The notes under the pieces: generated by a model
What the model saw: only the letters and a program-made list of their open reading frames with translations
Database searches by the model: none
What the model was told of the DNA's origin: nothing
Position numbers and translations under genes: made by a program
Part shown: positions 7,774 to 16,929 of the stretch, one piece after another
Position numbering within the stretch: the first letter of the stretch is position 1
Layout: the number at the start of each line of letters is the position of its first letter
Source: Chitinophagaceae bacterium
GTDB lineage: Bacteria > Bacteroidota > Bacteroidia > Chitinophagales > Chitinophagaceae
NCBI GenBank assembly: GCA_013205585.1
Contig: JABMML010000261.1
Coordinates: forward strand, 1 to 21,330
Length of the DNA stretch: 21,330 bases
Direction of reading: 5' to 3'

Positions 7774-8879
7774 CTTTCTGGAATTTCGTTATTGGAAGCT
7801 ACTAAATAATCTTTGTAACTACAAGGTGCCCATTGATTATTATGTGTTTGCATCCACCATCTTCCAGTGGTCTTACTTTGTAAAAAATTAGTTTCTATAT
7901 CTGAAAAAGCAATATGAAATTCTTTAAATCTTTCTGCATCCGACAAGGGCGATTCTTTTTTTCCTTTCTGAATACCATCTATTATATACCAAATCATTTG
8001 TGCCATTTGAATAGCCGTCAATCCATTATTATCTAATTCGGCCTGATAGCCAAAGAGCCCGATGGTACTGGTTTTCCAACTCATGCCCGCATACTGCATT
8101 AAAATACAGGCCTCTTCTCCATTAAAACCATTAGGCGTAATTAAATTAGCTGGGGCTTGTGCATTTTGAATGGCGCTTATATCGAAGCTCATCATATGAC
8201 TATCTCTAATAGCGGGCTCCATTTCTTCAATGTCTTCTCTTACTTTACCTAAACGATAACAATCAAATCTTAATTTATCGATGGTCTCTAACATATGCGG
8301 ATGCATAAAATAACTTTGGAATCCGATATGTGCATAGTGATTTAAATGATTCGGAAGCCCAGTAAAAAGTTCTTCTAAAAAATGGTCGGCTGGAAGCCTG
8401 GCCTCAAGGTCTAAGTCAATCTTTGCATCCACCACCACTGCGTTAACTAATGTGGGTATAGAAGTATACGCATGGTATTGCGCTAAACTAAGATCATGAG
8501 ATCCTCCCATAATAACCACTTTCTTATTTTGAAGTAATAGTTCTGAAATAACCGTTCTAAGGGCTGCATAACTATCTTGAATAGACTGGCCCAATTTTAC
8601 ATTCCCTAAATCAACAATTGATACCTGGGTATGCCAATAATAAAGAGAATATAAGGCCCCTCTTACTGCATTGGCAGCCTCATGCCCGTTTAATGCATAG
8701 CCTCCTCCTCTACATTCCCCTGCTCCAATAAGGACCATGTCTGCCTGGCTAATATCGGGAAGGCTACCTTCATTGGCCTTAATATGCTTACCCAATTGGG
8801 TGTCGCGATAGCCTTCATCCTTAGAAAGAAGGTCTTTATTAATAGGTTCTAAATAATCTAAAACAGAGGTCAATGACAT
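7746..8879 (-). CDS. Arginase/formimidoylglutamase-family protein with altered metal site
   Basis: A 377-residue protein of the ureohydrolase superfamily (arginase, agmatinase, formimidoylglutamase), whose members hydrolyse guanidino or formimino groups using two Mn ions. Recognisable blocks are GGSHD (125-129), DAKID (151-155) and SFDIS (231-235). In active enzymes these read GGxHx, DAHxD and SxDxD. Here the His of DAHxD is Lys (K153) and the second Asp of SxDxD is Ser (S235), so two of six metal ligands are replaced. It may bind metal differently, use another substrate or be non-catalytic. Similar divergent members, as far as I recall, are often annotated formimidoylglutamase in Bacteroidota; no other histidine-degradation genes are nearby to support that. 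It overlaps dacB by 28 nt and starts 61 nt downstream of the response-regulator stop. Confidence 0.75.
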   Translation of the reverse strand: MSLTSVLDYLEPINKDLLSKDEGYRDTQLGKHIKANEGSLPDISQADMVLIGAGECRGGGYALNGHEAANAVRGALYSLYYWHTQVSIVDLGNVKLGQSIQDSYAALRTVISELLLQNKKVVIMGGSHDLSLAQYHAYTSIPTLVNAVVVDAKIDLDLEARLPADHFLEELFTGLPNHLNHYAHIGFQSYFMHPHMLETIDKLRFDCYRLGKVREDIEEMEPAIRDSHMMSFDISAIQNAQAPANLITPNGFNGEEACILMQYAGMSWKTSTIGLFGYQAELDNNGLTAIQMAQMIWYIIDGIQKGKKESPLSDAERFKEFHIAFSDIETNFLQSKTTGRWWMQTHNNQWAPCSYKDYLVASNNEIPERWLRALERE

Positions 8880-8940
8880 ACGTGAATGTTAACTACTCAT
8901 ATAAACGCGAAAAGCAGTAAAAGATTGCATTCAAACGCAA

Positions 8941-9636
8941 CTAATCTAGGAATTTATAGCCCACGCCTCTTATGGAAATGAAATGAACCGGCGATTTGGG
9001 ATCTTGCTCGAAATATTTACGAAAGTTTAAAATAAAATTATCAATAGTTCTAGTAGTGGGAAAAACTTTATATCCCCAGACCGACTGTAAAATGCGCTCT
9101 CTAGTAACCACTGTATTTTTATTTTCTATTAATAGCTGAAGCAGCATCGATTCCTTTTTAGTCAAAGTTATTTTCTCCCCTTTATTATTAAGGGCTTCTT
9201 GTAATTTGAAATTGAGTGTATGCCCTGCAAAACTATATTCATCTACTACCAATGATTGTTTAGCCGTATTTGTTTTTTGAATTAATTTAGAAACGCGTAA
9301 CAATAATTCCTCTAAATTAAAAGGCTTGGTTAAATAATCATCTGCTCCCAATTTTAAACCCTGTACTCTATTGGCACTTGTATTTTTAGCACTTAAAATT
9401 AAAATGGGCGTTTCTATATTATGAAGCCTCACCGTTTCTGTAATAGCAAAACCATCTAAACTAGGAAGCATAATGTCTAAAATAATTAAATCAAAATGTG
9501 CCGATTGTATTTGCTTTAAAGCATGGGCGCCATCATAAGAAGAGCTTACACTATAACCCTCTATCTCTAAATTAAGTTTTAAAGTATCGTGTAAATTTTC
9601 TTCATCTTCAACTATTAAAATTTCAAATTTTGTCAT
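8941..9636 (-). CDS. OmpR/PhoB-family response regulator
   Basis: A DNA-binding response regulator of 231 residues. The receiver domain (1 to about 120) has the acidic pocket E10-D11, phospho-acceptor D54 in LIILDIMLP, S82 and K104 in the TKPF motif. The C-terminal winged helix (about 130-231) has the LTKKE...RERILQSVWG pattern and ends in IRGVGYKFLD, typical of the OmpR class. It lies 4 nt downstream of its sensor kinase and is surely its partner. Target genes cannot be deduced, but co-location with gldH points to envelope or surface functions. Confidence 0.93.
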   Translation of the reverse strand: MTKFEILIVEDEENLHDTLKLNLEIEGYSVSSSYDGAHALKQIQSAHFDLIILDIMLPSLDGFAITETVRLHNIETPILILSAKNTSANRVQGLKLGADDYLTKPFNLEELLLRVSKLIQKTNTAKQSLVVDEYSFAGHTLNFKLQEALNNKGEKITLTKKESMLLQLLIENKNTVVTRERILQSVWGYKVFPTTRTIDNFILNFRKYFEQDPKSPVHFISIRGVGYKFLD

Positions 9637-9640
9637 ATGC

Positions 9641-10621
9641 TTAAATAAAAAAAGTAGCGGTGAATATACTTCCAGTGGGTGTATTGGTAGTTAATTGAAT
9701 AGTCGCATTATGAAATCCAGCAATTTTTTTACAAAGGTAAAGGCCTAATCCACTACCCTTAGTTGTTCTTGTGCTTTCAGCTCCTACACGAAAAAATTTT
9801 TCAAACACTTTATTTTTATCAGCAACTGCAATACCAGGTCCTTGGTCCTTGACAATAAGCTGAACAGTATTTTGATGAGATTGCAAATGAATATAAATAG
9901 GCTCCGTGATGGGCGCATACTTATGGGCATTATCGATTAAGTTATTAACTAATAATTGCAACAATAAAGGTTCTCCTTGTATATTCATAGCATCTTCAAC
10001 CTTGGTATTACAAATTCTAGAAGGGTACCTTTCTTGAAAAGATTTAGTAGTTTGTCTCACCAATTCAGATAAATTCACTAATTGTTTATTCGCCTCGTAA
10101 TTACCCATATCTAATTGAGCCGTCAATAAAATATTAGTACTTAAGCTATCTAATCTTTTTGTTTCTTTTAAAGTAGCTTCTAATAATTTTACTTGTTGTG
10201 GCGTGTCTAATTCTCTTTTTAAAAGGGTCTCTATATTTAAATGCGAAATAGCAATGGGTGTTTTTAATTCATGGGTAACGGCCATCATAAAATTTTGCTG
10301 CTGGTCGGCATAACGCAATTGTTTCATCAAGGAACGATACACATAAATAGCCCCTAATAAAAATAAGAGTAAAATGGTTAGGCCTTCTCCAATAAATTGT
10401 TTTGTCTTTCTTAGTTGAAAATCTTGAATGGCGTTAGTCTTCGCTTTTAAGGACGGGTCGTTTATTTGTATAGATTGAAATTTAATAGCCGCAATTTCAT
10501 TATTTTGTTTTTCCAAAGATACATACCACCAAATAAAGGCCGCAATCATGTAAGTTAGAAAGACCCAATAAATAAGACTTACTAATTTTAAATTATTTAC
10601 TTTTATGCCTTTCCAATTCAT
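9641..10621 (-). CDS. Membrane sensor histidine kinase
   Basis: The 326-residue kinase has two predicted membrane helices (about 13-34 and 78-96). These enclose a short periplasmic segment of about 40 residues with no obvious sensor fold and no clear HAMP domain. The H-box is VTHELKTPIA with phospho-acceptor H117. The N-box is NNLIDNAHKYAP (226-237), the G1 box DQGPG begins at D259 and the G2 box GSGLGLYL spans 289-296. All catalytic blocks are intact. Its ATG overlaps the gldH stop by 4 nt (ATGA), so it is probably translated by coupling to gldH. The response regulator follows 4 nt downstream. The small periplasmic part suggests that it senses a membrane signal or a partner protein rather than a small ligand; that is inference. 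Confidence 0.92.
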   Translation of the reverse strand: MNWKGIKVNNLKLVSLIYWVFLTYMIAAFIWWYVSLEKQNNEIAAIKFQSIQINDPSLKAKTNAIQDFQLRKTKQFIGEGLTILLLFLLGAIYVYRSLMKQLRYADQQQNFMMAVTHELKTPIAISHLNIETLLKRELDTPQQVKLLEATLKETKRLDSLSTNILLTAQLDMGNYEANKQLVNLSELVRQTTKSFQERYPSRICNTKVEDAMNIQGEPLLLQLLVNNLIDNAHKYAPITEPIYIHLQSHQNTVQLIVKDQGPGIAVADKNKVFEKFFRVGAESTRTTKGSGLGLYLCKKIAGFHNATIQLTTNTPTGSIFTATFFI

Positions 10622-11097
10622 AGTTTTACTTTTTCTACTCTAATGCCTGTAGATAATATATTATCTAGGGGGTCTTCGCGCATGGTATGTTGAACACTTA
10701 TTTCATTGATACCCCTATTAAATTGCACGGGAGCTGCAGTTAACGGAATTCTTTGGTCATAAATATCATCCATACCCGATCCTAGCCAACCTCTTGCGTC
10801 ATCTGCTAAATTTAAATTAGCAACTTTTTTTGTTATAATATTAGTGGGGCTTTTCATACTAATATCTAACCAAATATTTTTATAATGATAAGCATTGTGA
10901 TGTCTAATGACGAAAAATATTTTATAGCTAGCAGCTGTATCGGTAACCATAAACTGATACTTTGTTGCTTGCTTAGAAGGCCAGTTATGATTAGGATAAA
11001 TAGTACTTTGTTCAAAAAGTTGTTTAGTCTCGCATGCTGACAAAACAAAAAATATACTTAGTAAAATAAAAGCTATTTTATTTTTCAATAAACCCAT
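10618..11097 (-). CDS. gldH: Gliding motility lipoprotein GldH
   Basis: A 159-residue lipoprotein with a hydrophobic signal peptide ending in FVLSAC (lipobox Cys C22). The mature part resembles GldH: an early PNHNWP segment, then YQFMVTDTAASYKIFFVIRH, then LADDARGWLGSGMDDIYDQRI (about 97-117) and MREDPLDNILSTGIRVEK near the C-terminus. GldH is required for gliding in Flavobacterium and belongs to the accessory set of the type IX secretion and gliding machinery. Non-gliding Bacteroidota also keep it, so motility is not proven. It sits 1 nt after yicC and overlaps the kinase gene by 4 nt. In many Bacteroidota gldH follows ricT instead. No other gld gene is in the window. Confidence 0.85.
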   Translation of the reverse strand: MGLLKNKIAFILLSIFFVLSACETKQLFEQSTIYPNHNWPSKQATKYQFMVTDTAASYKIFFVIRHHNAYHYKNIWLDISMKSPTNIITKKVANLNLADDARGWLGSGMDDIYDQRIPLTAAPVQFNRGINEISVQHTMREDPLDNILSTGIRVEKVKL

Positions 11098-11098
11098 T

Positions 11099-11974
11099 TT
11101 ATAAAACGTTTAATATTTGTTCTTTTGCTTTTTCTAATTCATCCTTCATCAAAATCACAGACTTTTGAATTTTCATATCATTGGCTTTAGAGCCAGTGGT
11201 GTTTATCTCTCTGCCCATTTCTTGTAAAATAAAAGAAAGTTTTTTACCCTTAGAAGCCTCTGCTTCTTTTAAAACTGTTTTAAAGTAAGTGCAATGATTA
11301 TTCAACCTCACTTTTTCTTCAGAAATATCTATTTTTTCAATATAATAAATGAGCTCTTGCTCTAATCTGTTATTATCATATTTATCTGGGCCTACATGCT
11401 GTTCCAATAATTTAACTAAGCCTTCTTTTATTTTTACTCTTCTATTGGGTTCAAACTTTTCAATATTTGCTTGATGCGCTTCAATAGCTGCTACACGCTC
11501 TAATAAATCTTTTTCAACTGACTTACCTTCCTCTAAACGGTGTTGCATTAAAGCTTTGATGGCTTCTTGTAATAAATCTTGAATTTGTTTCCACTCTTCT
11601 TCAGTTAAGACTTCGCTACTTGAAGAAACTACATCGGGCATTTTCAATAAAGTACTTAAAATATTTTCTTTAGGTATGCCCAACTCATCGGCTAGTTCCA
11701 CTATGGGTTGGTAATAGGATTTGGCTAACTCTTTATTAACTGTTACAGGTTTAGAAATGCCATTGGACTTAATGGTTATAGTAGATTCTACACTTCCTCT
11801 TAATAAAACTTCATTTAATTTATTTCTAATTTCCACTTCATAAGGCTTTAACATGAAGGGAATATTCAAACGCAAATCAAATTGTTTGCCGTTAAGCGAT
11901 TTCACTTCCACTAAAATGGTCTTGTCTTTAAAAGTAGCTTCGGCACGACCATATCCCGTCATTGAATATAACAT
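11099..11974 (-). CDS. yicC: YicC family protein (predicted endoribonuclease)
   Basis: A 291-residue YicC-type protein. The N-terminus MLYSMTGYGRAEA is the family hallmark. The C-terminal DUF1732 region carries RLEQELIYYIEKIDISEE and the closing block LSFILQEMGREINTTGSKAND. The family is linked to RNA turnover; E. coli YicC has been reported to promote degradation of the small RNA RyhB. In other bacteria, yicC often precedes gmk, but here gldH follows after 1 nt. It is probably the first gene of the yicC-gldH-kinase-regulator transcript, which may run on to dacB. The ATG at 11974 is preceded by 37 nt that include an inverted repeat. Confidence 0.92.
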   Translation of the reverse strand: MLYSMTGYGRAEATFKDKTILVEVKSLNGKQFDLRLNIPFMLKPYEVEIRNKLNEVLLRGSVESTITIKSNGISKPVTVNKELAKSYYQPIVELADELGIPKENILSTLLKMPDVVSSSSEVLTEEEWKQIQDLLQEAIKALMQHRLEEGKSVEKDLLERVAAIEAHQANIEKFEPNRRVKIKEGLVKLLEQHVGPDKYDNNRLEQELIYYIEKIDISEEKVRLNNHCTYFKTVLKEAEASKGKKLSFILQEMGREINTTGSKANDMKIQKSVILMKDELEKAKEQILNVL

Positions 11975-11976
11975 AA

Positions 11977-12009
11977 TAATACCTGTTTAAATAGTGGATA
12001 AAGGTATTA
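11977..12009. promoter_or_regulatory. 8-bp inverted repeat in the yicC leader region
   Basis: TAATACCT (11977-11984) and AGGTATTA (12002-12009) are perfectly complementary across a 17-nt loop. On the minus strand the distal arm overlaps TACCTTTA (12006 to 11999), one mismatch from the -7 consensus TAnnTTTG. This could be a promoter with an operator or leader hairpin for yicC, or a weak terminator of the NUDIX remnant. Confidence 0.35.
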
Positions 12010-12011
12010 AA

Positions 12012-12287
12012 TTATAGGCAAGCAATCGCATTTCTCTCTAAAAGTACCCGATGAGCGGCATCGTCCAAACCCTCGTTAGATGTAACATTATCACCTAATA
12101 AAGAGTATTTCTCAGCAAACTGAGCCAAATCGCTCTTGATAAGTAAAACCTTGAGTACGTTTTTGTCAAAACCAAATATCACAGAATCAACCGTTAAGGC
12201 TACTGTAGGATAAGATTCCACCAAGGAGACCGCCTCCTTGGTATGGGCAACTGTGGCTATAGAGACAGATTTATCGTGTTCAAGCAT
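12012..12287 (-). pseudogene. Truncated NUDIX-type regulator (NrtR-like) remnant
   Basis: The frame starting at ATG 12287 encodes 91 residues. YPTVALTVDSVIFGF, then LKVLLIKSD, YSLLGDNV and LDDAAHRVLLER match the first half of NUDIX proteins of the NrtR/AraR-like group. Those proteins run to about 230-250 residues and end in a DNA-binding winged helix. Here the match stops right after LLER in the NUDIX helix; five unrelated residues and a stop follow, with only 37 nt left before yicC. The catalytic REUxEE signature is not intact, as is common in regulatory members. The frame extends upstream to 12365, but the extra 26 residues are hydrophobic and unlike the family. I read it as a gene whose 3' half was deleted. 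A short functional protein is possible but less likely. Confidence 0.7.
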
Positions 12288-12358
12288 AAGTAGAAGAAGA
12301 AATAAAAATTTCTTATCCCAAAATACGAAATAAAAGAATAAAACTATTTGTATTTTAG

Positions 12359-14455
<2,097 letters not shown>

Positions 14456-14496
14456 ATAAATTATTTTTTATTAGTTTTTTCCTCTTATGATTTTTT

Positions 14497-14523
14497 CAAT
14501 GACCCCCATAAACGGGGTCATTG
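14497..14523. terminator. Perfect 10-bp hairpin downstream of ligA
   Basis: CAATGACCCC (14497-14506) pairs perfectly with GGGGTCATTG (14514-14523) around a 7-nt loop. It stands 41 nt after the ligA stop and could end ligA transcription. The sequence after it on + is only weakly T-rich (GTTTAAT), and the stronger T run precedes it, so a classical rho-independent terminator is uncertain. The GACCCC block also finds a second partner at 14642-14647 (GGGGTC). Confidence 0.45.
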
Positions 14524-14525
14524 GT

Positions 14526-14641
14526 TTAATAAATAGTAATTCGAAATCCTAATTATAAGTTATCTCATTCATCAGACGCTCGTCCGCGTCTTCTTGCTCA
14601 AAGTTCACTCAAAATTGAATTTCTTTATTACTATTTATTAA
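14526..14641. repeat. 15-bp perfect inverted repeat bounding about 115 bp
   Basis: TTAATAAATAGTAAT (14526-14540) is the exact reverse complement of ATTACTATTTATTAA (14627-14641). Just outside the right arm GGGGTC (14642-14647) complements GACCCC (14501-14506). The left end can therefore be read as GACCCC plus the 15-mer, interrupted by a 19-nt insertion (14507-14525) that completes the first hairpin. Inside is a small hairpin AGACGC-TCGTCC-GCGTCT (14574-14591). The layout resembles terminal inverted repeats of a small non-autonomous element. Confidence 0.7.
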
Positions 14642-14707
14642 GGGGTCTTAATTATCATTTCAAAAGATTAAAAGTCAAATACAATTTTGATTCTGAACTT
14701 TGAGTCA
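14595..14707. repeat. Second, overlapping inverted repeat of about 30 bp
   Basis: The arms 14595-14622 and 14677-14707 are imperfect reverse complements. They share two exact blocks: CTCAAAGTTCA (14597-14607) with TGAACTTTGAG (14694-14704), and TCAAAATTG (14609-14617) with CAATTTTGA (14682-14690). One arm lies inside and one outside the 14526-14641 repeat, so the two stems cannot both form as a simple nested fold. Confidence 0.65.
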
Positions 14708-14709
14708 TA

Positions 14710-14805
14710 GCTTAAAAAATATATAAATTCGAACGTTAAAAAAGTCTGCATGTTTGAGCACGCAGTGCGAGTTCAGACTTTTAGTTCGTATTTATATATT
14801 TTAGC
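14710..14805. repeat. Long imperfect stem-loop
   Basis: The left arm 14710-14748 and right arm 14774-14805 are reverse complements apart from short bulges. Exact blocks include AAAATATATAAAT with ATTTATATATTTT, CGAAC with GTTCG, and GTCTG with CAGAC. The 25-nt apex holds a further GCAC-GCA-GTGC mini-hairpin (14758-14768). This is the largest stem in the window. Confidence 0.7.
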
Positions 14806-14827
14806 GTAATGACGAGAGTGAAGAATA

Positions 14828-14920
14828 AAAAGTATTGGACTTTTAATATTTAAAAGTATTGGACTTTTAATATTTAAAAGTATTTAACTTTTAATTTTAA
14901 AAAGTATTTGACTTTTTTTA
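14828..14920. repeat. Four tandem 24-nt units, each a small hairpin
   Basis: Units begin at 14828, 14852, 14876 and 14900. The first two are identical, the third differs at a few positions and the fourth is shortened to about 21 nt. Each begins AAAAGT and carries ACTTTT after a 5-nt loop, so every unit can form a 6-bp hairpin. The array ends 12 nt before the asd stop. An inverted copy of the last unit's core GTATTTGACTTTT (14904-14916) occurs at 14670-14682. Confidence 0.8.
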
Positions 14921-14931
14921 CTTAGTAGAAA

Positions 14932-15930
14932 CTAAATAATTCCTTTCGAAGCTAAGTATTCAGCAATTTGAATGGCATTGGTAGCAGCGCCCTTACGAAG
15001 GTTATCACTTACAATCCACATGTTCAAAGTTTTCGCTTGGGTTTCATCTCTTCTTAAACGGCCAACAAATACATCATCTTTTTCATGGGCCCATAAAGGC
15101 ATTGGATAAAATTGATCTTCATCATTTTGTTGCACAATCACACCAGGTGCAGCCGCAAGTATGCCTATTAGTTCTTTTAAATCGAATTCATTTTCAAATT
15201 CTACATTCACACTTTCACTATGACCACCCATTACTGGAATACGAACGGTGGTAGCAGTTACTTTAATCGTATCGTCTTGCATAATTTTGCAAGTTTCTTT
15301 AACCATTTTCATTTCTTCTTTGGTATAACCATTCTCTAGAAAAACATCAATTTGAGGAATGGCATTTAAGTCAATAGTATATTTATAGGCCATGTCATCG
15401 GCTCCTACTTTTACGCCTTTTCTTTCTTCCATTAATTGGTCAACCGCTTTTTTACCCGTACCTGTTACACTTTGATAAGTACTTACCACCACTCTTTTAA
15501 TTTTATATCTTGCATGCAGTGGTTGCAATGCCACTACCATTTGAATAGTAGAACAATTAGGGTTCGCAATAATTAAATCATCTGCGGTTAATACAGAGGC
15601 GTTCACTTCTGGTACGACTAATTTTTTACTAGGGTCCATTCTCCAAGCAGAAGAGTTATCAATGACACGAATGCCTGCAGCTGCAAATTGAGGCGCCCAC
15701 TCTAAGGAGGTGCTTCCTCCCGCTGAAAATAAAGCCACCGCAGGTTTTGCCGCAATACCTTCTTCCATAGTCACTACTTTATAAGCCTTGCCTTTATATA
15801 TTACTTCCTTACCCTTTGAGCGCGCCGATGCCACAGGAATTAATTCAGTTATAGGAAAATTTCTTTCCGCTAATACTTCTAACATTTTGGTGCCTACTAA
15901 ACCCGTAGCACCTACTACTGCAACTTTCAT
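14932..15930 (-). CDS. asd: Aspartate-semialdehyde dehydrogenase
   Basis: Reduces aspartyl phosphate to aspartate semialdehyde with NADPH, the branch-point step towards lysine/diaminopimelate, threonine and methionine. The 332 residues show the N-terminal nucleotide-binding motif GATGLVG (7-13), the substrate-binding block DNSSAWRMDP (91-100), catalytic C126 in NPNCSTIQ and H237 in GGHSE. Length and motifs are normal for the bacterial enzyme. It starts 3 nt after the stop of the PfkB-family kinase gene, so the two are very likely co-transcribed. Its 3' end faces ligA across the repeat-filled gap. Confidence 0.95.
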   Translation of the reverse strand: MKVAVVGATGLVGTKMLEVLAERNFPITELIPVASARSKGKEVIYKGKAYKVVTMEEGIAAKPAVALFSAGGSTSLEWAPQFAAAGIRVIDNSSAWRMDPSKKLVVPEVNASVLTADDLIIANPNCSTIQMVVALQPLHARYKIKRVVVSTYQSVTGTGKKAVDQLMEERKGVKVGADDMAYKYTIDLNAIPQIDVFLENGYTKEEMKMVKETCKIMQDDTIKVTATTVRIPVMGGHSESVNVEFENEFDLKELIGILAAAPGVIVQQNDEDQFYPMPLWAHEKDDVFVGRLRRDETQAKTLNMWIVSDNLRKGAATNAIQIAEYLASKGII

Positions 15931-15933
15931 AAT

Positions 15934-16854
15934 TTATACTAATTCAATATCAAAATTCACGAGCTGTACGAAGGATTGTATGCGTTCTTTAATATCCTCA
16001 TGGCTAATTTCAGTTAAACGCTGTGTTCCAAATTTCTCAACGCAGAAGCTAGCCAGTGCACTACCTACAATAATGGCCGACTTCATGTTATTGAAAGAAT
16101 AGTCTTTTGTTTTTGCTAAATGTGCCACAAAGCCACCTGCAAAAGTATCTCCAGCTCCGGTTGGATCGAATACTTCTTCTAAAGGTAAAGCGGGTGCAAA
16201 GAACACTTCAGTTCCATGGAATAAAAGTGCACCATGTTCTCCCTTCTTAATAATTAAGTATTTAGGACCCATGGCCATAATTTTTTTCGCGGCCTTTACT
16301 AAACTATACTCACCACTTAATTGACGCGCTTCACTATCGTTCACCATTAATACATCTACTAAAGAAATAGTATGTAATAAATCGTCCATCATAATTTCCA
16401 TCCAAAAATTCATGGTGTCCATTACAATTAACTTTGGACGCTTTTTCATTTGCTTAATTACACTACTTTGTACACCAGGCACTAAATTGCCTAACATTAA
16501 AATTTCACAATCCTGATAACTGTCTGGAACAACGGGTTCGAAATTTTCTAATACATTTAATTGAGTTTCTAATGTATCACGGGTATTCATATCTAAATGA
16601 TATTTACCACTCCAGAAAAATGTTTTCTCGTCTTTTTTAATTTGAACACCTTCTAAGATTACCCCTCTTTTAGCTAAGGCATCTAACTCAGACTGAGGAA
16701 AGTCTCCACCCACTACTGAAATTTGTTTAACAGTGGTAAAGTTAGAGGCACACCAAGCTATATAGGTAGCGGCTCCGCCAATAATTCGATCGCTCTTACC
16801 AAAAGGGGTTTCGATGGCATCAAAGGCCATAGATCCAACAACTACTAATGACAT
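15934..16854 (-). CDS. PfkB/ribokinase-family sugar or nucleoside kinase
   Basis: A 306-residue ATP-dependent kinase of the ribokinase fold. The N-terminal GG-containing strand is IIGGAATYIAW (24-34). The C-terminal PfkB signature is DPTGAGDTFAGGF (230-242), with D236 as the expected catalytic base. Substrate cannot be assigned from sequence: ribose, adenosine and related molecules are all possible. It sits 3 nt upstream of asd in an apparent two-gene operon. A link to amino-acid synthesis is not obvious. The ATG is the first in the frame and matches the usual short N-terminus MSLVVVGSMAFD. Confidence 0.88.
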   Translation of the reverse strand: MSLVVVGSMAFDAIETPFGKSDRIIGGAATYIAWCASNFTTVKQISVVGGDFPQSELDALAKRGVILEGVQIKKDEKTFFWSGKYHLDMNTRDTLETQLNVLENFEPVVPDSYQDCEILMLGNLVPGVQSSVIKQMKKRPKLIVMDTMNFWMEIMMDDLLHTISLVDVLMVNDSEARQLSGEYSLVKAAKKIMAMGPKYLIIKKGEHGALLFHGTEVFFAPALPLEEVFDPTGAGDTFAGGFVAHLAKTKDYSFNNMKSAIIVGSALASFCVEKFGTQRLTEISHEDIKERIQSFVQLVNFDIELV

Positions 16855-16929
16855 GTTTATGATTTTAATTTTCAGCTGCGAAACTACGATTAATACGGTA
16901 TAATCTTTATGTCCATCTCAAATTATACC

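Larger units (their letters stand above)
14456..14931. other. Repeat-filled 476-bp gap between ligA and asd
   Basis: I see no gene here; the longest frames are a few dozen codons with no family resemblance. Instead the gap is almost completely occupied by inverted repeats (14497-14523, 14526-14641, 14595-14707, 14710-14805) and a 24-nt tandem array (14828-14920), listed separately. Some repeats cannot form at the same time. One segment (about 14574-14604) is clearly more GC-rich than the rest. It may be a degenerate non-autonomous mobile element, or several nested ones, or a structured RNA. No transposase, target-site duplication or RNA family could be recognised. Confidence 0.7.

Noticed and set aside
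14541..14604. Short minus-strand frame reading FEQEDADERLMNEITYN
   Set aside because: It looks protein-like and is GC-richer than its surroundings, but a stop lies just upstream and it is under 20 codons; it may be a relic, but no family could be recognised.
14828..14920. CRISPR-like array
   Set aside because: The 24-nt units are contiguous with no spacers and no cas gene is near; it is a plain tandem repeat.
14456..14931. Retron or group II intron RNA
   Set aside because: The stems are suggestive, but no reverse transcriptase or maturase is in the window and no diagnostic domain V-like motif was seen.
15788..16102. Plus-strand open frame across the asd-pfkB junction
   Set aside because: It lies antisense to two well-supported genes and has no recognisable features.
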